A DNA stretch of 64,000 nucleotides from positions 51,283,980-51,347,979 of the forward strand of contig NC_068575.1 of the NCBI RefSeq assembly GCF_025698545.1. The letters are read 5' to 3'. Position numbers and translations under genes: made by a program. Positions 38,510 through 48,919 of the stretch are shown here, piece after piece. This stretch comes from Gossypium raimondii (lineage: Eukaryota; Streptophyta; Magnoliopsida; Malvales; Malvaceae). The stretch's first letter is position 1, and each line of letters begins with the position of its first letter. Below the pieces are notes generated by a model, which was given only the letters and a program-made list of their open reading frames with translations, had not been told where the DNA came from and did not search any database.

Positions 38510-41461
38510 TGTAACACCCCTTACCCGTATCCGTCGCCGGAATAGGATACGAGGTATTACCAGATTTTACTGATTTTTTTTAAACTCAATATAACCCCTT
38601 TATTAATATCTAATCCTCCATGTTAATTTTAAACCGAGACCAAGCCAACACAACAAATCCATTTCAACATATTTTCAAGATAGATTTATTGTATTCATAA
38701 GATAATCTCATCACATGCCAAAACCAAAATTTGTTAGCCATACCAATGGCTAACCATACATTTATTCCACATTAACATCTACTTTACTAGCTTATACATG
38801 CCATTGATTTCCAAAATAAGTTTCTTTATGTACCGAGATCTTGACGTTGATAGTGTGATGCTTCTCCGACCAAATCCGACCTCCGAGCTCTTAACACTAC
38901 AAAACAGGGGAAAAAGAAACAGGATAAGCACTTTGTGCTTAGTAAGCTCATGTAACAAGAATTATACTTACCTAATATTTTCCATACAATGTAATAAACA
39001 TTCATACACCCATTCCATACATTATTCCCCTATCATGCATAAACTCAACATTCAAAATAGTCCAATAATTTCCATGTATCAATAATTTATACCATGATTG
39101 ATGAGCTCATCAATTCCATGATTTCCATTTCCTTGTTATTTTTCCATATTTATCCCGTTGAACTACTTGGAATTTCGATGGATTTTCAGAGGTACACTTT
39201 AGTGTACTAATCCGGGTCCGTCAATTCTTATTCATGTGCGCACATTTCCATTTCAAAGAGCACACTCCCGCGAACCTCATCCTTACAATGGATTACCGGT
39301 CGAGCTAAATCCTATAATATAAACTCATAGAGTATTGTCGGGATTACCACCCAAAGCTAAATCCCAACGACAATTACCTAATGAGCTTGGATCCAATTAC
39401 TACCCAAGCTAAATTCAGACCTAATTCGGATTATCCGTCCGGCTAAATCCATTTTCCACATATTCTTCGGGAGGGTTATATCAGAATAGGATCACCCGTC
39501 CGGGCTAGATCCTTTTTACCGTCAATTCTTTTTCAAATATCCATCGAATTTTCCTTTCATTCAACCGGGATTTATTTTCTCTTTTCATCAAGAATATCAA
39601 TAATTCATCAATTATCATACAATAAACATCTAAATCATATTCACATCAAGAAAAATATATTTCAAGCATTTAAGAATATAATTCGAGTTACACGAACTTA
39701 CCTCGACACTTGTTCGTAACCAAAAATCTACTAATCCCGAACTTTTTCTTTTCCTCGATCTTGCTTCGTATTTGAATTTTCTGGATCTAAATAAATAAAT
39801 TTAATCATTAATCTAATACTTTTCATGTTCATATGTAACATTCTCTATAATTCCATTATTATTTATAGTGCATTCAAAGCTGTCTCACTGAGTCACAGTC
39901 ACTAAATTATTTATATCTTGAGCTACGGAACTCCAAATTAAGATCCGCTAATTTTTTCTGAAACTAGACTCACATATCTTATTATAATAAAATTTTCAGA
40001 ATTTTTGGTTTAGCCAATAAGTACAGTTTATTCTTTAAAGTTTCCCCTGTTTCACTGTTCGACAGTTCCGACCTCTCTTCACAAAAAATTAATTATCTCA
40101 TAGTACAGAATTCGGATGATGTTTCCATTTGTTTCTTCTGAAAATATACTCATTAAGGATTCTAACCATATAAATTATAACTCATAATCATTTTTGTACA
40201 ATTTTTAATGAATTTTCAAAGTCAGAATAGGGGAACCCGAATTCATTCTGACCTTGTCTCACAAAATCTATTATATCTCATGATTAACAATTCCATTGCT
40301 TACATCGTTTCTTTTATAAGAAACTAGACTCAATAAGCTTTAATTTCATATTTTATTCATCCTCTAATTCGATCTCTACAATTTTTTGTGATTTTTCAAA
40401 GTTAGAGTACTGCTGCTGTCCAAAATTGTTTTAGTATATGATGTTAATTACCATTTTTCCCTAAACTTTCAATAAATGATAATTTCATCCCTGCTCAATT
40501 AACCTCTCAATTGAGCTGATTTTTTTCAATTAACACTTTATCCCATCACTTTAGACTACTTTATAACCTTTGTAAATCAGAATTTCAGCACTAGACTTTG
40601 ATTCCAAACATTTTCACAATTAGGTCCTCCAAATCAATTTCTATTGAAATTACCTAATAAAATTATCTCACAAACAAATTAAAGCTTCAATTTAATCCTA
40701 TTTCATCATAAAATTCCAGCACATATTCATAGCAACTTTCAAATTCATTCACAAAATCAAAAACTAATGAATTTAGTAATAGGACCTAGTTGTAAAAGTC
40801 TTAGAAACACAAAAATTACAAGAAAAAGGCAAGAATTAACTCACTTGGGGAAAAAATTATGAAAAAACAGCTTGAAGAAACCCTTAGGACGTTTTTGGCT
40901 GATGGGAATGCAGAAAATATGAAGAGAATTCTAGATATTCCAGTTTAGTCCTAACTTTTAAAGTAATTTTTGCAATATTCCAATTTTACCCTTAATTCTT
41001 CAATTCTCTTGATTTTTCTCAGCGTATGCCGCCCAAAATATCCCCTTTTGGGGTTATTTTCAATTTATGTCCTTTCTCATTTAACAATTGAGCTATTTAA
41101 TCCTTCTAGTAACTTTTACACCTTTTCAATTTAGTCCTTTTTACGTAATTGACTATCCAAACATTAAAATTTTCTAACGAAATTTTTATACCATATTACT
41201 AATATTTCATAATTATTTATAAAATTATTTTTGACTCGGTTTTACTAGATCAGAGTCTCGATACCTTATTTTTACTCAATTTCTTCAATAATTTCTTTTT
41301 CTAACTAGCCACTAAATCGGTAAAATTTTTCTATCGATATTTTCATACGATTTTCCTATCATATCAATATTCATTCAAAAATATTAAAATAAATTTATCT
41401 TTAAATCGGATTTGTGGTTACGAAACCACTATTTCGATAACTTTGAATTTGGGCCATTACA
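38510..41461 (-). repeat. Full-length 3' LTR of the chromovirus
   Basis: In plus orientation it runs TGTAACACCCC...GGGCCATTACA, a TG...CA pair, 2952 bases. On the element's strand it follows the polypurine tract. It contains several imperfect palindromes of the GGATTACC...GCTAAATCC kind (39290-39520). It also holds a 15-base inverted-repeat pair, GTAAGCTCATGTAAC (38942-38956) and GTTACACGAACTTAC (39687-39701), that matters for the 5' rearrangement. Confidence 0.88.
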
Positions 41462-41462
41462 A

Positions 41463-41479
41463 CTCTCCCCCCTTTTAAG
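41463..41479 (-). other. Polypurine tract of the chromovirus
   Basis: On the minus strand the sequence CTTAAAAGGGGGGAGAG sits immediately before the LTR start TGTAATGGCCC. It primes plus-strand DNA synthesis in gypsy elements. Confidence 0.8.
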
Positions 41480-44301
41480 GATTTTCGTCCTCGAAAATCT
41501 TACCAGTAAAGAGGTTCGGGTATTGTTTCCTCATTGCCTCCTCCGGTTCCCATGTCGCTTCCTCTATCCCGTGCTTTTGCCATAATACTTTCACCAAATT
41601 TATGTTTTTATTTCTAAGCTCCTTTGTTTCCCGTGCCAATATCTTGACCGGTTCTTCATTGTAAGTCATATCCGGCTAAAGCTCCACTTCTGTCGGAGAA
41701 ATAACATGTGAAGGATCTGATCGATACCGTCGTAGCATAGACACATGAAAAACATTATGAATTCTATCGAGTTCCGGTGGTAACGCCAATCGATAAGCAA
41801 CCGGTCCAATTCTTTCTATGATTTTATATGGCCCGATAAATCTTGGACTCAATTTACCCTTTCTACCGAACCGGAGAACTTTCTTTCAAGGAGACACTTT
41901 TAAGAATACCTTATCACCCACCTGAAATTCAATCTCTTTTCGTTTAAGATCAGCATATGACTTCTGACGATCGGAAGCTGCTTTTAGAATATCTCGAATC
42001 ACCTTGACTTTTTCTTCTGTTTCTCGGATCAAATCAACCCCATGCATCTTCTTTTCACTAAGCTCTGTCCAATATAATGGTGTTCTACATTTTCTACCAT
42101 ACAAAGCTTCATACGGAGCCATTTTAATACTGGACTGATAACTGTTATTATAAGCAAATTCAATCAAAGGTAGACACTTCTCTCAATTACCTTCAAACTC
42201 TAATATACAACATCGGAGCATATCTTCCAGTACCTGAATTACACGCTCAGATTGGCCATCTGTCTGAGGATGAAATGCAGTGCTGAAATACAACTGAGTA
42301 CCCAATGCTTCTTGCAATTTGTCCCAGAAACGAGATGTAAATCGAGGATCTCTATCTGATATAATAGAGATTGGCACTCCATGTAGCCTGACAATCTCAG
42401 ATATATACAGTTCAACCAATTTATCTAGAGAATAATACATACGTACCGGAATAAAATGTGCTGATTTTGTTAATCGATCAACGATCACCCAAATGGCATA
42501 TTTCTTTTTTAGTGACAATGGTAATCCTGACACAAAATCCATAGTAATTCTTTCTCATTTCCATTCCGGTATAGTAATTGGCTGGAGCAATCCCGAAGGT
42601 ACCTGATGTTCAGCTTTGACCTGTTGACATATCAAACATCTTGATACAAACTCAGAAATATCACGTTTCATACCAGGCCACCAGTACATCTTCTTCAAAT
42701 CATTATACATTTTATTACCTCCCGGATGTACGGACATAAAACCACCGTGCCTCCGTAAAATCTTCAGATAAGCTCAATTCTTCGGTACACATACTCTGCT
42801 TCTGAATAATAAACAACCATCAGTCTCAATCTGAAATTCTGAATCATTACCTGACTCACATTGTACCCGTTTAGCCTGTAGCTTCTTATCATTTTTTCTG
42901 AGCTTCATATATTTGTTGTAGAAATGTCGGTTTAACTCTCAACTCAGCTACGACTGAACCATCATCAACCAAAGACAATCGGGCATTCATTGCTCGTAAA
43001 GCAAATAGAGATTTTCGACTCAGAGCATCAGCTACAACATTAGCCTTACCCGGATGGTAATCAATAACCAAATCATAGACTTTTATCAGTTCAAGCCACC
43101 TACATTGTCTCAAATTCAGATATTTCTGTGTCATCAGATATTTCAGACTTTTATGATCAGTATAAATATGACATTTCTCACCATACAAGTAATGCCGCCA
43201 TATTTTTAATGCAAATACAATAGCAGCTAATTCAAGATCATGTACCGGGTAATTTCTTTCATGTGTCTTAAGTTGTCTCGAAGCATAAGCTATAAATTTA
43301 CCTTCTTGCATCAAGACACAACCTAAACCATTTAATGATGCATCACTGTAAACAATAAATTCCTTACCCGGTTCAAGTTGTACCAATACAGGTGCTTTCG
43401 TCAACAAATCCTTCAATCAATCGAAACTCTGCTGGCATTTATCAGTCCACTCGAATTTAACATCTTTCTGTAATAAACGGGTCATCAGAGAAGCTATCAT
43501 AGAGAACCATTGTACAAATCTCCGATAATAACCAGCTAAACCCAAGAAACTTCTAACTTCAGATACATTTTTCGGTAGACTCCAATTGACAATAGCTGCT
43601 ATTTTACTCGGATCTACCCTGATGCCTTCCGCGGATACAATATGTCCGAGAAAACCCACTTCTCGAAGCCAAAATTCACATTTACTGAATTTAGCATATA
43701 GCTTCTTTTCTCGCAGAATTTGTAACACAATTCTCAAATGTTCTGCATGCTCATTTTCGTCTCGAGAATAGACCAAGATATCATCAATAAAAACTACCAC
43801 AAACCTGTCTAAGTACGGTCTGAATATCCGATTCATCAAGTCCATAAATATTGCAGGTGCATTAGTCAGCCCAAACGGCATAACAAGAAACTCATAATGC
43901 CTATACCTGGTTCTAAAAGCTGTCTTCGGTACATCTGACTCATTTACCCGTAACTGATAGTAGCCCGATCGGAGATCAATCTTTGAAAATACAGTGGCAC
44001 CCTTCAACTGGTCAAACAGATCATCAATTTGAGGCAATGGGTACTTATTCTTTATAGTGATTTTGTTGAGCTGTCGGTAATCAATACACAATCTTAAGGA
44101 CCCGTCCTTCTTTTTCACAAATAGGACCGGAGCACCCCAAGGTGAATGACTTGGTCGAACAAAACCCCTGTCAACAAGTTCTTGCAACTGTGTCTTTAAC
44201 TCTTTTAATTCTGCAGGAGCCATACGATACGGAGCTATGGAGATTGGAGTAGTTCTCGGAATCAGATCTATAGAAAATTCCACTTCTCTTTCTGGTGGCA
44301 A
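41475..44301 (-). pseudogene. Chromovirus pol remnant: RT, RNase H, integrase, chromodomain
   Basis: In order on the minus strand: reverse transcriptase at 44301-43417, with [11 protein letters not shown], the catalytic VFIDDIL and the thumb [12 protein letters not shown]. RNase H follows at 43416-42889 ([20 protein letters not shown]). The integrase zinc finger is at 42737-42555 (YWWPGMKRDI, CLICQQVK), and the integrase core at 42542-42183 ([31 protein letters not shown]). The remaining integrase is at 42167-41886, and a chromodomain with ATWEPEEAM at 41669-41475. In-frame stops separate RT from RNase H and several integrase blocks. A frame change lies between 42889 and 42737. The domain order with integrase after RNase H is the gypsy arrangement. 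Confidence 0.93.
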
Positions 44302-44499
44302 CCCCGGTAATTATTCTGGAAACACATCAAAAAATTCATATACAACTGGCACTGCCTGGATCTTTGACTCAGATACTTTAGTATCTAACACATATGCCAA
44401 ATAAGCATCACACCCTTTTCTGATACACCTCTGAGCTGTCAGCACTGAAATCACATTAGATAATTCCTCTGTCCGATCAGATTTAACCCGAAGTAATTC

Positions 44500-46141
44500 T
44501 CAATTCTGACACTTCAACATAATATATTTCTGTCTACAGTTTACTACTGCATCATACTGAGTTAGCCAGTCCATACCCAGTATCACATCGAACTCATCAA
44601 AAGGAAGTAACATCAAGTTAGCCGAAAAACAAATACCTTTTACCATCAGTGGACAATTTTTACAAACTTTATCCACCATCACAAACTGGCCCAGGGGGTT
44701 CGAGACTTTAACCACAAATTCAGTAGGTTCAACAGATAAATTTTTAACAAATACTAATTTTGTGCATATGTATGAATGTGTAGAACCAGGATCAATCAAT
44801 ACAGTAATATCAGTATCAAGTAAAGAAAATGTACCAGTAATAACATCGGGTGCTGAAGCATCTTCTCTAGCACGGATGGTATATGTCCTAGCAGGTGCTC
44901 GTGCCTCTGGCTTGCATGCAGTATCTCTCGTAGCTCCTCGGCTACCACCGACATCACCAGATGGTCGAGGTGGTATACCCCTCGAAACTGGATTACTAGG
45001 CTTCGATGTTTGTTCAACTTCTTTTTCACCCCTTTCTGGACAATTTCTGAGGAAATGGTCGAAAGAACCACATCGGTAACAAACCCCACTCTTTAATCGG
45101 CATTCACCAAAATGAGTTTTATTACAATACTGGCATCTCGGCTTAGGGGTACCAACACTGCCAAAACTGGTCACTGATGGAGTTGAAGGTCTTGGATTAG
45201 TGCGTTGAAAACCTCTCTCTCTACCCGAATACCTAGTGGCTGAGGTAGAACGATCCTGGTATTTCTTTAATTTCTTTGAAGCAAAAAATTGGGATTTTTC
45301 CATCGATTTTTTACTGAAAACCCGAGCTTCTCTTTGAGCTTGTTTCTTTTCTTTGCTCAGTTCTTCTGCTTTATAAGCTCGCTCTGTAAGGGTAGCAAAC
45401 TCTCGGATTTCAAGAATTCCATTCAGTAGCTTAATCTCTTCATTCAACCCTTCTTCAAATCGTTTGCACATCTCGGCTTCTGATTTTACCCATTATCGAG
45501 CATATTTGCTCAATTGGACAAATTCTCTTTCATACTCAGATACCGATCTGTTGCCCTGATTCAGCTCAAGAAATTCTTTTCTCTTCTGATCAAGGAACCT
45601 CTGACTGATATATTTCTTTCTGAACTCGGTCTGAAAGAATTCCCATGTGATTTCTTCTTTTGAAACAACTGAAACTTTAGTATTCCACCAGTGGTAAGTT
45701 GTATCTTTTATTAATGATACTGCACATTTCAGACACTCTTCTGGTGTGCAAGATAATTCCTCCAAAACCTGAATAGTATTCTCTAACCAAAACTCAGCCC
45801 GTTCGGGATCATCATCAACTGCAGTTTTGAATTCTTCTGCCCCATATTTTCTGATTTTATCAACCGGAGCTTTCCCTTTTCTGATAGATTCAATACCTGT
45901 ACCCTGTGGAATCTCAGGAACCGGTGGAGGAGGGGGGAGGAGCTTGAGCTTGCTGCACTACAGGGTTAGTTCTTATATATTGAGCAAACCATTCATTCAT
46001 CATTTGATAGAAGGCCATTTTAGCCTCTTCACATTGGTCCCTTGTCTCGGACCTTCTACTACTAGTAGCTTCAACTTCTCTATGTTTTGAAGCCGGAGCA
46101 TGACTCCCGGCTTCCTCGGGTTGAGCTCGGTCGGCAGACAT
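44500..46141 (-). pseudogene. Chromovirus gag and protease remnant
   Basis: The Gag start is at 46141 (MSADRAQPEEAG). The capsid-like region with HWWNTKVS and FFQTEFRKKY lies at 45765-45493. At 45471-44500 come EELSKEKK, a CCHC zinc knuckle (CYRCGSFDHFLRNC) near 45060-45100 with an additional CQYC...C pair just before it, and a retropepsin region. There the usual catalytic D-S/T-G triad reads DPG (VLIDPGSTHSYI) near 44790, and the ILGMDWL block follows. Stops and at least one frameshift (between 45914 and 45765) break it. DPG could be decay or a lineage variant. Confidence 0.88.
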
Positions 46142-46262
46142 TTACTATAAGAAAATCACATTTCAAACGGTCAGGAGATATCACACTATCAATAATAATT
46201 TAAATGGCATGTATAGCTAATCTCATATTTGCTACGTCGGCCCGAGAATCGGCTAAACCGTA

Positions 46263-46274
46263 GCACTGATACCA
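46263..46274 (-). other. Primer binding site, initiator tRNA-Met type
   Basis: On the minus strand TGGTATCAGTGC differs at one base from the usual TGGTATCAGAGC complement of plant tRNA-iMet. It lies five bases inside the LTR end at 46280, which fixes this as the 5' side of the element. Confidence 0.8.
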
Positions 46275-46279
46275 ATAAA

Positions 46280-46725
46280 TGTAACACCCCTTACCCGTAT
46301 CCGTCGCCGGAATAGGATACGAGGTATTACCAGATTTTACTATTTTTTTTAAACTCAATATAACTCCTTTATAAATATCTAATCCTCCCTGCAAATTTTA
46401 AACCGAGACCAAACCAACACAACCAATCCATTTCAACATATTTTCAAGATAGATTTATTGTATTCATAAGATAATCTCATCACATGCCAAAACCAAAATT
46501 TGTTAGCCATACCAATGGCTAACCATACATTCATTCCACATTAACATCTACTTTATTAGCTTATACATGCCATTGATTTCCAAAATAAGTTTCTTTATGT
46601 ACCGAGATCTTGACGTTGATAGTGTGATGCTTCTCCGACCAAATCCAACCTCCGAGCTCTTAACACTACAAAACAGGGGAAAAAGAAACAGGATAAGCAT
46701 TTTGTGCTTAGTAAGTTCGTGTAAC
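46280..46725 (-). repeat. Partial 5' LTR (LTR-end portion)
   Basis: It matches 38510-38956 closely in the same orientation, starting TGTAACACCCCTTACCCG and extending through GGATAAGCATTTTGTGCTTA. It then stops being LTR in this orientation at GTAAGTTCGTGTAAC (46711-46725) and continues as the inverted copy. Confidence 0.88.
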
Positions 46726-47862
46726 TCGAATTATATTATTAAATGCTTGAAATATATTTTTCTTGATGTGAATATGATTTAGATGTTTATTATATGATAA
46801 TTGATGAATTATTGATATTCTTGATGAAAAGAGAAAATAAATCCCAATTGAATGAAAGGAAAATTTGATGGATCTCTGAAAAGGAATTGACGGTAAAAAG
46901 GATCTAGCCCGGACGGGTGATCCTATTCTGATATAGCCCTCCCGAAGAATATGTGGAAAATGGATTTAGCCCGGACGGGTAATCCGAATTAGGGTCTGAA
47001 TTTATCCTAGACTGGTAATTCAGATCCAAGCTCATTAGGGTAATTGTCGTTGCAGGGGATTTAGCCTGGACTGGTAATCCCGCTGTAAGGATAAGGTTCG
47101 CTGGAGTGTGCTCTCTGAAATGGAAATGTGCGCACATGAATAAGAATTGACGGACCCGGATTAGTACACTAAAGTGTACCTCTGAAAATCCATTAAAATT
47201 CCAAGTAGTTCAACCGGATAAATATGGAAAAATAACAAGGAAATGGAAATCATGGAATTGATGAGCTCATCAATCATGGTATAAATTATTGATACATGGA
47301 AATTATTGGACTAATTTGAATGTTGAGTTTGTGCATGATAGGGGAATAATGTATGGAATGAGTGTATGAATGTTTATTACATTGTATGGAAAATATTAGG
47401 TAAGTATAATTCTTGTTACATGAGGTTACTAAGCACAAAGTGCTTATCCTGTTTCTTTTTCCCTTGTTTTGTAGTGTTAAGAGCTCGGAGGTCGGATTTG
47501 GTCGGAGAAGCGTCACACTATCAACGTCAAGATCTCGGTACATAAAGAAACTTATTTTGGAAATCAATGGCATGTATAAGCTAGTAAAGTAGATGTTAAT
47601 GTGGAATGAATGTATGGTTAGCCATTGGTATGGCTAACAAATTTTGGTTTTGGCATGTGATGAGATTATCTTATGAATACACTAAATCTATCTTGAAAAT
47701 ATGTTGAAATGGATTGGTTGTGTTGGCTTGGTCTCGGTTTAAAATTTGCAGGGAGGATTAGATATTTATAAAGGGGTTATATTGAGTTTTAAAAAAAATT
47801 AATAAAATCTGGTAATACCTCGTATCCTATTCCGGCGACGGATACGAGTAAAGGGTGTTACA
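46711..47862 (+). repeat. Inverted LTR piece forming the outer right end
   Basis: Its reverse complement matches 38510-39701 of the 3' LTR, ending CGGATACGAGTAAAGGGTGTTACA on the plus strand. It includes four imperfect palindromes of the form GGATTTAGCCCGGACGGGTA (46900-46923, 46962-46985, 46998-47021, 47057-47080). It lacks the other 1.76 kb of the LTR. Confidence 0.88.
46900..47080. repeat. Array of four imperfect 24-bp palindromes in the LTR
   Basis: Each unit fits GGATTTAGCC-NGGAC-GGTAATCC, spaced 36 to 62 bases apart. The same units appear in reverse orientation in the 3' LTR at 39290-39520. Confidence 0.75.
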
Positions 47863-47867
47863 ACACG
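47863..47867. repeat. Right target-site duplication ACACG
   Basis: Exact match to 38505-38509, immediately outside the inverted LTR end. Confidence 0.8.
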
Positions 47868-48741
47868 GTTATAAAATTGCATGCAAAAAATTCCAACTCA
47901 ATTTATTATAGGCTTTGTTCATATTGGATGTATAGCCTCTACATTGCCTTTACCCATTGTCTTCCTTTTAATTTGCTGACCAACTCTGATCCTAAGATGA
48001 TATTGTGATGGTTTTGTTTCCTTTATTTTAATTGCTTCATTTTAGTGTTTCATAATAATTTAAACTTTTTTATTTATTATTTATTTCTTATTAATTTAAT
48101 TAATTAGATATATTAATAATCAACTTAGTTTAAGATAAAGAATAAATAAATAAAATTAAATCTTTATATAACACTCTACTAAAATTAGTTTAAAAAAAAA
48201 GAATTCTACTAAAATTAATCAAGTTGTTGGCCAATATCTTGGCAATAAATTTATACACAGCATACGCTGGTGGACGATAATTACTCACCTCTTCGGAACT
48301 TTTTCCTCTTGGGGATAAGGACTAAAAAAGTCTTATCCAACATCGTACCCATATAGAGGAAATTTAGCCATGAATCTATCAGCTGTGTTCTAACTGCCTC
48401 TCAATTCTGTTTAAACATAAATACAATTATAGAGCAACATATCTTTGTTTTACCTTTTATTTATTATTAGTAACTGTAAATTCCTAGTGGTCTAGTAATG
48501 GAGTAAGAAACTTGCAGGCTTTCCCGCAGACACGAGTCCACAAAATCGCGAGGGATAGCTGTACCTAACAAATAAGACATCATCCTACGCATAGGATTCG
48601 AGTACATACTTACTTTCCACCAAAATCAACGGCCAACACCCCATTCCTTCAATCAATCACAGTCTCAGTCCCGAAAACGTGAACTAAGCTCCAAAGCTAC
48701 ATACACTCCTCCCTCTGAAACAGCCGCAAACCACCCAAAAA
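47868..48741. other. Spacer between the chromovirus and the GAUT gene
   Basis: AT-rich. It carries a LINE fragment (next entry), and its last 100 to 200 bases should be the GAUT promoter and leader. Confidence 0.5.
48216..48418 (-). mobile_element. LINE reverse transcriptase fragment
   Basis: Reverse-complement translation gives the pre-core RT motifs of plant LINEs in changing frames: LDKT-FLVLIPK, then SNYRPPAYAVYKFIAKILA, equivalent to the usual FRPISLCNVLYKIIAKILA. Only about 200 bases remain. Confidence 0.7.
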
Positions 48742-48854
48742 ATGAACCAAAAATCCTAATTTTTATTTCTTCTTTAACTCCTGTTTCTTGTTACGAAGCA
48801 TCGAATCCTTGCCGATTTGAATCTATGTATTGTGTTTTTCTCGAGAACGATTAA
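48742..48854 (+). other. Two short uORFs ahead of the GAUT start
   Basis: ATGAACCAAAAATCCTAA at 48742-48759 encodes five residues, and ATG at 48825 runs nine codons to TAA at 48852-48854. Both end before the main ATG at 48920. They would affect translation only if transcription starts upstream of them, which the sequence does not show. Confidence 0.5.
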
Positions 48855-48919
48855 GAGTGGGCAAGCAAATACCACTTTCTTTTTCTTTTGCGAGTTTCGT
48901 CCTTTTTTTTTGTCGGTTG

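Larger units (their letters stand above)
38510..47862 (-). mobile_element. Ty3/gypsy chromovirus (Tekay/Del-like) with rearranged 5' end
   Basis: A 9.35 kb insertion lies between perfect 5-bp duplications ACACG (38505-38509 and 47863-47867). Read on the minus strand it has PBS, gag, protease, RT, RNase H, integrase with a chromodomain, polypurine tract and a 2.95 kb 3' LTR. The chromodomain and the long LTR point to the Tekay/Del lineage (inference). The 5' side is abnormal: instead of a full LTR there is a 446-base LTR end (46280-46725) fused to an inverted LTR piece running to 47862. Both outer ends therefore carry the same LTR terminus in opposite orientation. Stops and frameshifts in gag and pol show the copy is dead, and it lies in an older LTR fragment. 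Confidence 0.9.

Noticed and set aside
44762-45079. 105-codon plus-strand open frame within the retrotransposon
   Set aside because: Antisense shadow of the gag-protease region.
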